Source: Gymnorhina tibicen
Lineage: Eukaryota > Chordata > Aves > Passeriformes > Artamidae
Length of the DNA stretch: 64,000 nt
Reading direction: 5' to 3'
Assembly: GCA_013399875.1 (NCBI GenBank)
Contig: VXAZ01008276.1
Span: 818,495 to 882,494 of the forward strand
Under the pieces are notes generated by a model. That model saw nothing but the letters and a program-made list of their open reading frames with translations. It was not told where the DNA came from and searched no databases. Position 1 is the stretch's first letter. Each line of letters begins with the position of its first letter. The translations under genes and the position numbers were made by a program. Below are positions 52,918 to 64,000 of this stretch, piece by piece.

Positions 52918-55900
52918 TCAAACAAGTTACTTCTCTCTTACTATGATATTTTTCATAGCAGAGCCACAGTTGGACTAGGATTCTGCTCCTCCAACAAAAT
53001 GAAAGTAAACCTCTAAAGTCTGAGTCAAAACAGCCACAACACTTCTGCCAGAATATCTTTCCCCATTTGAATATGCTAATGCTATTTTATCAAAAAGATA
53101 GTGATTTTTGCCAACATCCTCAAAATTTGACAGAACATGTCAATTTAACAAAGTGTGGTCACAGCAATTTTTAGGTTCTGATTTTTCATCCTAATATAAA
53201 GTCAAAACTTTTTTTTACATCTCATATTTTTCTGTCTAATAGAAAACCTAAACATTCTGCAATATGGCTGCAATGGCAGTAGTGTTTCTCCTCAGATTTA
53301 CCTGAGACTTCTCACTTGAAAATGCTCCTTCAGGTTACCTGTATCTTTGTGAAGCAGGAGCTATTATATAGGAGGAATATTTCCATAATAGATGTTTGTT
53401 TCAGACAATGTTAGAAAAAAATCACAATTCCATGGTTTGATTCCTGCTAAATCCTCATGAAATTATTTTTAAATACATTGCACTTAGAGCAAAGAGGACA
53501 TCAGATCAGTCAAACTCAGAATAGGCAGAAGCTGAACCAGGAGCGGGGAAACACATTTAGATATTGAGCCTGGTGTCAGTGAGACAGAGAGGGAGAGGAA
53601 CTGTGCCTGGCAAGACTGAAACTGCCTGGGCAAAGGGATGGTCAATCAGCAATCAGGTAAACCAGGATAAAAATCTCTGGGCATGTGAACTGAGAGTGGA
53701 AGCCTGGAGATCAATGGGAAAATGGGTATTTGATTATAAAAGTAGGGCATGGTAACATTCCAGCACTGTATATAGATTAAAATTCTATACACGTGCCTAT
53801 ACTGGCATCTTTACTCCAGTTTCACAACTGGAAGCCACCACCTTTACAACATTAATAACGTCCTTTAACACAGGCTGTTGTATGGCAGAGACGTGCAGGT
53901 GGGCTCTTCTGCCCAGGGAGGGCTGAAGTGCAAAGCAGCATTTCCCTATCTTCTCCCTATCCCTGAACTGGGCAGGCACCAATTTGGTCCGACTGTAATT
54001 ACAAGTTACGCCAAGAGGTTTGCACTTAGTTTCTTCCAATTTTTAAAGCAGCCTTAGTGCAAAATCTACCTTTTTCTGTTACACTATTTAAATTACATCT
54101 CCCTGGAGATACAACCAGGGCAGCTGGAGTGTGATAAGACTTCTTGCCAGCCTTGAAATGCTGTAGACCCACGTCTGATATTCTTTTGAAATGCCAGCAC
54201 TGCACATGGATTTTTCTTCCTCTTTTATGCCGCCCTAAACGATGTGATTATGTCTGTAATACTATAAAGCAACTGTGTCAACAATAAAGAGGAAACATTT
54301 ATGGCATAGGTTATTAAAACAATGAAAAATAGGCCAGTGCAATTTAAGTTCCTTGAGTGGGCTGAATAATAACTAGTTAAATAAGGAACAAAGATAAATA
54401 ATTTATTACAGAATCATCACAACAAGCTCAAGAAAATTGCATTCACTTTAAACTGCATCTCAAGAGGCTTCAGAGCAGAAGCACGGACAATACACAATGA
54501 ATGTGTCAGAGCAAATGCAAAAGGAAGGGGATTTAGAGAACCTGTTGCAAAATGAAGAAATCACTCAACTTCAGAATATCCATATACGTAAACACCAGCC
54601 AGTTAAACACCCCAAACAAAAGTTTATGCTAAAAGCATTAGTGGCTTGGAGGACTGAAGATTACTGTGGTGGCTGGGTAGATTGTCTGCTTCAGCAAGCA
54701 GCCCCTGCTACTCTGTGTTGTCAAGGCTCTGTGCAAGCATGGGCAAAAACAGGACTCATTTTTACAGAGTGGGATAAAAGCTCATTAGGAAGTTACAAGG
54801 CTGCTTACAAGTAAGGCCTAGCTCAGACATCAACAGATTAAGAAAGGTACAGTAATACTCATCTTCAATTACTTATTCTGGAAGAGAATGAAAGAACAGA
54901 GCAGACAGAACTCAGTATAATCAAATACAACTTCCATTACAAGCCTGCATTTTTCATGCTCAGTCTGACAACTCAGTTCAAACAGTTTGAGTTGTTTGTA
55001 ATAACAAAGCAAATATTTCCCAAGATTAAAAACCTAGAATTAGGCTTGTTTTTGGTCTTTTAATTAGGTTTTTCTGAAGTGCTGAAAACAGAGCAACTCC
55101 AAATAATGGCTTTCATACTTTGCTTTTTAATAATAGCTCTTACCAGCCTGGCAGTTTGGAGGTTTGAGATAAAATTGGGAATGGATCAAAAAAACAGTGT
55201 TTGGTTTGATTCTACTCTAACAGAAATGAGACAAATCTAAACTTGCCCTACACAATTTGATCCCATGAGATTCTCCCCTTGATCATGGTTCTGATAAGAA
55301 TTTATATTACGATGTCACCATCTTTTCTGAAGTAGACTCAGTTTTTCACACCAACTCAGTATATGACCTTGGATGAAGAAATCACCCAATCTTCTGACAG
55401 ATGCAGCTTAACTTTTAAAAATAAATACAAAAAGCACACACACAAACACCACAATAGAACAATTTCCATGTCTGTAGTGTACAGGACAGAGCAAGTTATT
55501 TAGCCTTTCAAGTTTTAACTGAGATCGGAAGCATATTTTACATTTCTTCAGGATAAAGAATTTGTACTTTGTGTGTAAAGCAGTGATACCATAAACAGCC
55601 AATAATGAAAGAAAAGGAGGCACTGGTGTGGATAGGCCCAAGACCCAGTGTTCCTTCCTCAGTACTTCTACAATATTGCTGCAGAACTTGAATCACTACT
55701 CAGTGTTACATTTGTTCCTTTCTTCTTTAAGGAGGCAGGGAGAAAGATTGGGGAAGATGGCACAAGCAAGAAAGCAAGAGAATGGAGCAGGGGAGAGAAA
55801 GTGGGATGACAAATCAATAAAGTAAATTTTCCCTAGCAGCAAAAACAGCTGACAGATCTGCTTCCCAAAGTACAGTGAAAATTACTTTGCGAGTAAAAGC

Positions 55901-56246
55901 AGCAGAGAAGATAAGTCAACTTGAAGGACTCATGGGAGAGCTGTTATTGACAGATACGCAGATGATGTAATTGCTCAAGATGAGCAGGTTTTTCTTTTAT
56001 CTCAATAAAGCACTTCTGGATGAAAAGATTGGAAAGACTGTTATGAGACAACAGCATAAAGCCTGTTCTTAACTTCCATAATTTTGTATAAAGAACTGCT
56101 GATGTATGAAGTCTAAAAGAAATGCATTAAATGCTGAAGATAAAGTATTACAGAGAACAACTTACGTACACTCCCAGCGATAAAGGAACTTAACATTTGA
56201 TGAAATACACTTTGTTGAAGAAATGCATTGATTTTCCAAAAGGCTG

Positions 56247-56284
56247 AATATATAGTTTAAGTTTAAGAAAATATATAGTTTAAG
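56247..56284. repeat. Two-copy 15 bp duplication, period 23
   Basis: AATATATAGTTTAAG occurs at 56247-56261 and 56270-56284 with no mismatch, about 465 bp before the next coding exon. Confidence 0.85.
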
Positions 56285-56748
56285 AAAACATTCACTACTC
56301 TTCTCATATAAATTAGCTGATAGAACAGCATCTTAAACTGTCCTGTTTGCTCTTCTACATCTTGCTCCAAGCGTGACTTCTTATGCAATTTGAACAGGTG
56401 AAGCTAGTATACACTTCCTGTGTTTCAGGTCCTGCTGCATTATGTATCCCATGACATTCCCTTCAGCCACTCTGCTACCTTCTCAAGACAAGTTTTGAGC
56501 ATCAAATACTTTGGGGGTTTTTTTGGAGGAGTTTTTAGGTTGTTTTTTTCCCTGTTACTGAAAAACATTAGGCAAGACTGATGACAGTGAATATATGTAG
56601 TAACGGGGGGAGTAAAGAGATAATATTTTCCATATTTCCATTCAATTACATTATTTTCTTGTGCTTTAAAATGAAATTTCTTAGTGTAACAGAGCAGCAT
56701 GTTGGTACCAGTATCTCTATGGCCAATATCCTTTAACAAACCTCACAG

Positions 56749-56854
56749 ATATCTAAAGCCTCTCTTAACCCACACTGGGCCACCTCTCACATCAACGTTA
56801 CCTGAATGGTGCAACCCTGTTGCCAGGCTTCTGACCAGCCCCAGTGCATATGGG
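56749..56854 (+). CDS. SLC9A9: SLC9A9 (NHE9) coding exon, LTHTGPPLT segment
   Basis: This 106 bp internal exon lies between AACCTCACAG and the consensus donor GTAAGT. Its first base finishes the Lys codon split from 16185. The next 35 codons read [18 protein letters not shown] and then [17 protein letters not shown], ending in phase 0. The LKP-LTH-GPPLT-TLP and LTSP-AYG blocks are strongly conserved in the tails of NHE6, NHE7 and NHE9. The EWC-P variant fits NHE9 best from my memory of the human protein. It forms the central part of the cytosolic tail. No catalytic residues are expected here; ion transport sits in the upstream membrane domain. The strong donor contrasts with the weak donor of the previous exon. 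Confidence 0.96.
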
Positions 56855-57357
56855 GTAAGTACCTAGCTTGGTTAATTGTGTTCAAGGTGTTAGCCAAAAC
56901 CTGTCACTTTGGATTGAACGCTTCAGTACAGTCCCTTTTCTAAAACTTTTTACTTTTAATGCTAAGAATTATACAATTTCTTCACTTGTGAATACAACAA
57001 GGTGTATTTTCATGAATGGCCACTAAATACTATGAGCTTCAACTATGAGTAATATATTCTAAATAATTCATCCAGATGCTGAAAGTATTGGCTATCCATC
57101 AGCAATATTTAAGCACTGAAATTATCTAGACTATTACGAAGGGTAGGTTTTGTTTCTCAATACTGCTTGAGAGCAGAATGTGGTAAGCAACTATTGGCTT
57201 TAATCAACAAGATGGTAAATGAACACCTGAGAAAGTAAGCAAGTAATGAAATAAAATGAAAGCAAAATTGCATCAGAGTCGTTGTTCATTTAAGCTTTAA
57301 CAAAAATCCCCCTCGAGAGTCTCTCTTCCACAGATCTTTTTCTTTGTTTGAATACAG
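56855..57357 (+). other. SLC9A9: SLC9A9 last intron, 503 bp
   Basis: It starts with the consensus GTAAGT and ends with a good acceptor, TTTTTCTTTGTTTGAATACAG. The sequence is AT-rich with nothing else recognised. Confidence 0.93.
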
Positions 57358-57564
57358 GATCAACTGAAGGATGGCGACACGGATTATATCATCAATAATG
57401 ATGAACTGACTGAAAACTATGAACCGTCTGCTCACGTACCAGTGCCAGGCTCCATCCAGGCTACAGGCAAGGAAGATATTCAGGAAGGAGATCTAGGATT
57501 AGGAGGTTACAAACTCCAGCTTCAACACACTGCATGTCAACCCCAGAAGAATTCATTGGCATGA
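57358..57564 (+). CDS. SLC9A9: SLC9A9 (NHE9) last coding exon with stop codon
   Basis: This exon encodes the final 68 residues and TGA (57562-57564). It begins DQLKDGDTDYIINNDELTEN, an acidic stretch. It then has a Pro/Ser/Val linker (YEPSAHVPVPGSIQATG), the motif KEDIQEGDLGLGGYKLQLQ, and the end HTACQPQKNSLA. EGDLGLGGY near the C-terminus separates NHE9 from NHE6 and NHE7, whose tails end differently; this is the main reason for the gene name. The linker looks shorter than in human NHE9 as I remember it. Relative to the AT-rich surroundings, CpG-containing codons are concentrated here, as expected for selected coding sequence. The GC-type donor-like CAG|GCAAGG at 57464-57469 is probably unused, because the conserved motif continues across it. 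Confidence 0.96.
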   Translation, partial: DQLKDGDTDYIINNDELTENYEPSAHVPVPGSIQATGKEDIQEGDLGLGGYKLQLQHTACQPQKNSLA

Positions 57565-59015
57565 GCAGTGTAATGTTAATCACAAGAAAGAAGACTAAAA
57601 CAAAGAAACAAAAGATCCCGTTATGTGAACAAGAGGTCAAAAAAAATGTACTAAGTACAAAAATCAAAGAAAATTTAGATTTCAGCAACTAAATGCCTGC
57701 TCCCCCCAGGAAAGGAGTTTGCTATCATATCCATATATCTACAACCATATGCAGGTTTTATGATTGTAACAGTTTTTAGTGTAAAGACATAGGGCAGTAC
57801 CAGCCCACTATAAATCCATTAGAGTCATGTTTTGTCTCGGCACTTGACTGTACTGTGCCCCTCACATGTACACAGGCCTTTGAACATTGCTTAGAGTCTT
57901 CAGTAAGTTGGAATGGAGAGAAATAGCTTCCTAACATTCACGCTTACATGATGACAGCTCTTTTCTACAGCTGGTCCTGACAAGATCCACAGATAACTAC
58001 TCAGTAGCTATTACATTTATAAGGAAGAAGCAGAAGATTCTTTGTCCAGGGAGTACGTGATCTGAAAATGCTTAAAATATGCACTGCAGCACCTCAGTCT
58101 TGATAGATAACGCTCCTTCATGCTCACAATATAGACTTTTCCTGACATCCAGCCAAACATTTGCTTTCTAAATGCGCCTTATAGCCTGGTCCACAGAGGA
58201 TTTCACTAGGCTGCCACAAACTGATCACTGATAGTGGGAGACATTGAAGTGTATGAAATCAGCTACAAATACCCTTTATGGCCGCACTGAATGAGCACAA
58301 CCACTATTTAAAAACAGTTATTCCACGAGGCATTGGTCATTACAGCTTGGCAACATGTAAAGCTTAAATGGGGGGAAAGGTTCTTGTATTGAAAAATCAT
58401 TCTAAACATACACTTTGATTTAAGAACTCAAATATTTCTTTTTTTTTCTGTTTAAGAAGAGTTGTTTCTAATCAAATATATCTGCAAAACAGTTATATCT
58501 TCAGACTGCCTACTTCAAGGATAAATTTGTCTTTCTCTCTGCTTATGCAGGGCACTCAGTGTCACACTAGAAATGAGGACTGTGCTGGTTAGATATGAAA
58601 AAAAAGAAAAAAAAAAGAAGTATCAAAGTGTTCATTGTTCTGCATAAACACAGTAAATGGATAACCAAGTGCTCAGCCATACATACAGCTGGCTGCCATA
58701 TACTATCAAGCATCAGTACAGATCAGCTTTGGCACATAGCAGCTAAGCAGTGCAAAACGAGGGATACAGTCAAGCTTCTGTTATTAGAGCACGTGCCTTT
58801 TCCCACTGCAGAAGTTTCAACTAAGTATGCATGATGATGTTTCTACTGAGAAAGTCAAAACATCAGGAGTTTTTAAGGAAGATGTTCTGAGTATACAGAT
58901 ACAATGGGCAAGAAGAAATTTGTGATCTAGAAGAATAAAAATCAAATCGTCCGTATTAATAGTCTTAATGTGAATAGGTCTTAATTTCACCACAAATAAA
59001 ACCTAAAATACAAAT
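57565..59015 (+). other. SLC9A9: SLC9A9 3' UTR (end uncertain)
   Basis: Non-coding sequence follows the stop codon. The first canonical AATAAA signals are at 58934-58939 and 58994-58999, suggesting cleavage near 58955 or 59015. A further AATAAA at 60411-60416 could mark a longer form. The end is inferred from these signals only. Confidence 0.5.
58934..58999 (+). terminator. Paired candidate polyadenylation signals
   Basis: AATAAA occurs at 58934 and again at 58994, 1.4 kb after the SLC9A9 stop codon. Downstream GU-rich support is modest, with T-rich segments around 59020-59035. Confidence 0.4.
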
Positions 59016-62000
59016 ATAATCAAGTTTTAGTCCTTTTCCAGTGTAATTAATTTCTGACTATATATGACTCTAGAAAAGCCATTTTAAGTGTAAATGTGAA
59101 CACAATGGAGTTGTATGTGCTGTTACAAAAGACCAGAAGCTTAAACTGGCATTTTCTCCTAAACTTTAATCAAGGAACTTCAAAGGACCTTAATCACCAC
59201 GTGGTTTAAAACAAATAATATTCAGGCATGGTAAGTTCTTAGAACTATTGAATTTCCAGCTCCGTGCTTCACTTTGTTTGGCTGCATGGGCTGGGAAAAG
59301 ATGTGTAGCAGGTTGCAAGAAGGGATGGAGAATGGTTAAGGAGGGAAGGTTTTGCGGCCAAGTACTGGGAGACAGCAGGGAACAGAGGAAGGAGAAGCAG
59401 GCATAGAGACACTGGAACGAGGAGTATGTGGCAACACAGCAAGAAGCTATTGGGGTAGGTGCCAACACCGTCCTGACTTCAGTAGCCAGTTTCTGGTTTC
59501 AGTCTTTGGAAGTATTGAGGGCATGTCATCAGGCTTATTAAGCTTCTTGGGAAGCATGAATTCCAGTCCTTAGATTATGCTGGAAATCAGTAAAGTGTTG
59601 TAGTATTATGAAGATGCAAAACTGGTTTTCACAACTACTACATGAACTGGAAATGACAAGCCCTTCAACAGTTTTGCTCTTAGATTCTACTCTGAAATGC
59701 ATCCCACAGCATACTGTACAGGGGGTTACTGACTTATTTATTGTGCCTATGTCCAGGTTTCTCACATTTGTACAATGTGATAAATGGAGTGCTCTGGGGT
59801 CTGAAATTCTCTGTTTATTAAAAAAGCCTGCAGCAAATACTTTTCACACTGTTCTACACCAGTGCCTTAAGAGGCTACCTTACTTGGTGAAGAAAGTCAT
59901 CCCTTATGACAGACAAGTCATACTTCACACATTCACAGGTCACATTTTTATGCTAAGACTACCAAAGAGGCCGAATCAGTGTTCCCAGCAGGAAGGGCAT
60001 TTATCATCTGGAACCATGCTCAGCAACCAAAGTATCATTGGCTTTTATAAAAATTAGCAATATGAGCTGCAAGCAAACCTGAAGCTTCTGCTAAATGGCA
60101 GTTAGAGTCTCAGTTGTCCATCACACTCACCATTTCCCTATTTTAAGATACTCTTTTCATGACACACAGCTCAAGAGAGTTACAATAACATTAGAACAAA
60201 TGACATATTTGTATTCAAGAAGAAATTACTGTCAACTAGTAATTCTGCATGACTGTTTAAACAGAATAATGGATGTTAAGACAGGCCTTTAGTGTTAATT
60301 TACAGTTCATACACTGGAGATTTAAACTACTCAATATCACACCGTGTTTGACTGAATGTGCAAGTCATTCATGATAAATGTGAAGCTATTCCTTCTATCT
60401 GACTTAATCTAATAAAACACTGCTTGGAAAATGAACTGTAACATATATTGTCAAAAACGTAGTGACTACATATTCTGATGAAGGCCAAAATCTGAGGCAA
60501 GGTGGAAATCTGGAATACTGCTAACCCTTTCAGGTTTCAAAAGTAATAACTGACATTTTATACAGAACTATGGAGAGCATTTTTCTAAGGTTGAAAGCAG
60601 TGGAATGAATCCTGGCCATACAGCAGAGCCAGTCCAAAAAGACTAAAAATACTAAAATCATGTCTACTAAAATCAATGTATACTAAAAATATCACATCAC
60701 TACAATAACTTTCACAGAGAAGTGCAATATTTGGTAACCTCACTGAAAACAGGGACCATTGCAAGTAAACACTTATGTTGCTGTGTTAAAAGCTTAAACT
60801 TTTCCATAGTAACGACATTAGGGCCATCTCCAAAATGAAGAACCCCATGTACAACGTCAGCCACTAAACTAAATGCCTTGAAGCCCTAAGAGCAGTTCAC
60901 ACCCTTTCCACCTAGCAACTTATTCAAGCATCTTGCTGAGCTGAGGGTAGTCTGTTCAATAGGTCTCTTCCTTTTTTTCCTCTGTGTTTTGCTATCAGCC
61001 ATCAAGAAATGTGAGCCCTGTAACACCCTGTACATTTGAGTACAGCATAAATGCAGCAATAGTCAGAAGTGTATTTTAGATGCATGTTAGCATTGCACAT
61101 GTGCTTTTGAAATTCTTTGTTTTCACAGAGACTGAGAATTCCTAGGATACAAATATTAACTATAAACTTCAGAGAACCAAGACAATATCCTGAAAGCCAC
61201 TGCAGAGATTGGAAACACTACTTCCAACTCAGCATATTCTGTGATTCTATATTTCTAAAGACAAAATTGTTTTTCCCCTACTTCCTTCTAAGCACAGAGG
61301 AAAATAGCCTTTTTTGACATCTTAAAGCAAACCAATCCTGAGCATTTTTAATAACTTAATACAAGCAAGCTCTTCTCTGGCAATATAATCCCAACAGACA
61401 TGAGTTCTGCTTAGTGAACTGTAAAGGACTCATCAAAATTTTATTTTAGAAACTGTCTTTCAGAACTTGAAAATTCTCCAGTTGACCCAAATTTTCTAAG
61501 CAAATATTAGTTTATCCCACAGCCTTGGTCCCAACACCTAGCAGTTTTCAGATCATGAAATCCCATCCTTCCTTGGGCTCAGCAATTAGTTTTTGTGGTA
61601 GGTATTACTGCTCAGGAGAGTCAGACAAAGCAGCTGAACATGTTTCCTTGAATACTGGTTTATTGGTGTTTTAGGGTTTTTGTTCTTGGTAACCCGTACA
61701 TTTTTTACATCATGATCACATAGTAGAGTGCAACTTTCTGAACAGTACAAAAGAAAACTTTGCCAATACAGTAATTATATCTCTCTTTATTCATGCCTTT
61801 CAAGTGATTAAAAGAGTAAGACAGCCTAGTGTAATAATGGGCATCAGCCAGATGACTATCCCCTTTAACAGCCTTGTGGTGCAAGTTACACTTCCAGTCT
61901 TAAAACTGCCTACTGAACATCCTGGCATGTGTTTAAAAATGCAGATTAATTCTTCAAAAACCAAAACTATGTCAGTCTGCTCCAATCTATGGCCCAGGTT

Positions 62001-64000
62001 TGTCTTTCCTCTATGAAAAAGGGACTTTCCTGCAGTTACCCCAAGGTGTGTCAGGTGCCCATCTCTAGCTTTGGCTCTGTTCCTAACAGCATGGGCCCAC
62101 TACAGCTGCAGTGCTAGAAAAGCCACCAGCCAAGACCGTCTCGTACTTCCATGGAATTCCATAGCAAAACCCATAGCCTTCATGTTTCCAATTAGGAAAT
62201 TGGAATTCCAGCCCTCCCAGCTTTCCCACTGTAAACAACCACACTGGCATCCTCCCGTAACAGCCCACCCTGTTTCTGGGCAGTCTTCCCTCCACACACC
62301 AGGGGAAGCAGCAAGGGCTGCACAAGCTCTGCTGCACAATATGCAACAAGAATGACTCTGCTTACAAGTGAACTTTTTTTTCCCACCAGTGTCAGAGCAT
62401 AAGCTGCATTTTCCCCAACTGATTCAGTGTTACTGGTCAACATTACTACCCTACAAAAATCGTATCTGAGGTATGGAAGAACAAATATTGTTTCAGGCCT
62501 CAGAGGATCCCAAATCTGAGCACATCAAATTAACATCCTTCTGAGGACCCAGAAGAGCTTGAAATTCTGGAGCAGGAAGCAGTAGAGAATATCCAGGATT
62601 GTTTTCCAGCTACTGTGCTACATCATTGTTTACCACAAAGACGTCTGCTTCTGGTGCCCTACAGCAAAAGCAGATGGTCATAGAGAAAATACAGTACTTT
62701 ATTGGTACTTTATTGAATAAGGACTTGAGACTAGATGGAGCCTTGCACCAAACAATCTAAACACTGAAAGAAAGAATCTTATGCCATGACATTAGACATT
62801 ATGCAAGCCTAGGACAAGTTATATGTAAGTGAATTGAAACAGGATAATATCACATAAGCATAATGAGATTTCTTATTCCAGAGGTAAAGTAACTTTAGAA
62901 TGCATGCCTGACTGGAAATGAAAATGTAAAAGAGAAAATGACACGAATAAATGAAGGATGAAGGAAGGAAAGGGGGAGCAAGGGTGGAAAGAATCCGTGC
63001 CAAAGAGATTCAAATTGAAAAAGATCAGAAAGATATTCATAGCAACTGCAGGCTAAAAACCAAATTAAACAGTGTGAGAAACTAAGGGCTATCTTGAAGA
63101 ATACTCCTAAAAACCTTACTGAGCCATAGATAGCCCTGACACTACCACATTGCAAAACCTTAGGCATTCCACAGACTTAAAGGCAGGAACAGCTACCAGC
63201 TGAAGATTGACCAAATTTAAAGAAAATTAAGAAAAAGCTGAAAGGCTAATCCTCCAACAGCACTCTTGGAAAGCAATAAAAGCAACACAAGCCTGATATT
63301 TGCAGAAAGGTGGAAAAATGACTGAAGGTAAGTTCTTCAGTCCTTATTTCATCTCTCCCTCCTTGATCAGCTATTCATTTTCATCACCCAGTTGTCTCTT
63401 ACACCTGCTCTGGTTTACCTTTAAGATGAAAACTTTATTTTTCCCATTCCCTGGGCTAACAAAATTATGAAGTCCTATTCTCCCCCTCTGCATGATATCC
63501 ACACCCAGCACAATTTTAAATAGTCCTTCAGAAAGAAACTAATACGATGCAATATTGCATGAACTACGTAACTTCTACCCCAAGTGGTGATCATGCTCAA
63601 AATCAGGGGGTCAAGCGCATTGCAGTATCCTTCAGGCACTTCTCTATCACTACAGATGCAACGAGCAAGAGATCATGTATTTTTAACTATAGGAACCAAG
63701 AGGAGGAAAAACCCTTAAGAAAAACTGCAGAACCACTCTCAGTGAGGCTGACATGAGGTTTTTGGTGCCAGGCAGCAACAACAGATGAGCACTCTGTCTG
63801 CATGGTTTTATCTCACAGTGAGGATGGGCCTTCAACAGCTTGGGCACACAGGATTGCACCCACTCCGGGGAGGGGCCGGCACACAGGCGAGCATCAATGC
63901 ACACCCTAAATCCAAACCCTCTCTTTTCACCCTTTGCACATATTCCCACAGCCTGGGGCAGCTCCAGGAGGGAAAGCTCCCTCACCCATGGGAGAGTTCA
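59016..64000. other. Intergenic sequence downstream of SLC9A9
   Basis: I found no recognised gene. It contains a 149-codon + strand ORF (59608-60057) of doubtful status, a very short CR1 tail (61218-61250) and a somewhat GC-richer end (63780-64000). In other vertebrates CHST2 lies beyond the 3' end of SLC9A9. No part of it was recognised here. Confidence 0.6.
61218..61250 (+). mobile_element. CR1 LINE tail remnant
   Basis: ACTTCCAACTCAGCATATTC followed by TGTGATTCTAT matches the last bases of many avian CR1 copies, where CCTTCCAACTC precedes octamer repeats of the ATTCTRTG type. Only about 33 bp can be aligned by eye. The preceding 50 bp may be a more decayed part of the same element. Confidence 0.55.

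Larger units (their letters stand above)
16186..56748 (+). other. SLC9A9: SLC9A9 intron, 40.6 kb
   Basis: A long AT-rich intron begins GTATCC and ends CTTTAACAAACCTCACAG. CTTTAAC at 56731-56737 is a plausible branch point, and the pyrimidine tract is weak. Recognised content: an 83 bp direct repeat pair, a purine-rich tract near 17.6 kb, a CR1 LINE end at 34.1-34.5 kb, A-runs near 35.55 and 46.73 kb, and G/T- and G-rich tracts near 50.7 and 52.9 kb. A 193-codon antisense ORF lies at 32311-32892. I saw no further exon, RNA gene or full-length mobile element. Most of the remaining sequence is unique and unassigned. Confidence 0.88.

Noticed and set aside
57464..57469. GC-AG splice donor (CAG|GCAAGG) inside the last exon
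   Set aside because: The conserved KEDIQEGDLGLGGY coding motif continues straight across it to a stop codon, so the exon is terminal.
1..64000. Prokaryotic features, CRISPR arrays, operons, tRNA or rRNA genes
   Set aside because: Nothing of the kind is visible. Gene structure, CR1 and LTR elements show this is a vertebrate chromosome.

Overview
The window is vertebrate nuclear DNA, almost certainly from a bird. It is AT-rich, has no dense coding, and carries a chicken-type CR1 LINE 3' end (34112-34514), a second tiny CR1 tail (about 61218-61250) and a GC-rich retroviral solo LTR (4381-4863). Nearly all open reading frames are short and look like chance. The real coding sequence is split into small exons that an ORF listing does not show.

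Reading splice sites and reading phase together, I recognise the 3' end of one gene on the + strand: SLC9A9, which encodes NHE9, the endosomal Na+(K+)/H+ exchanger. Four exons can be assigned: 10878-10926, 16106-16185, 56749-56854 and 57358-57564, the last followed by a 3' UTR. Their phases join perfectly (1 base + 16 codons; 26 codons + 2 bases; 1 base + 35 codons; 68 codons + stop). They give 146 residues of the cytoplasmic C-terminal tail. The membrane domain and the start of the gene lie upstream of the window.

Layout: 1-10877 is the 3' part of an upstream intron and contains the solo LTR. 10927-16105 is a 5.2 kb intron with a palindrome combining two CArG boxes and a kappaB motif. 16186-56748 is a 40.6 kb intron with a diverged 83-bp direct repeat, the CR1 copy, homopurine and G-rich tracts, and a 193-codon antisense ORF of unknown meaning. 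56855-57357 is a 503 bp intron. 57565 to about 59015 is the presumed 3' UTR, and the rest to 64000 is intergenic.

I found no tRNA, rRNA, CRISPR array, prokaryotic feature or second protein gene I can support. The most interesting items are the palindromes built on CCATATGG, the CpG-rich LTR with perfect target-site duplications, a possible intronic polyadenylation isoform after 16185, and the repeat pair at 16736 and 17817.
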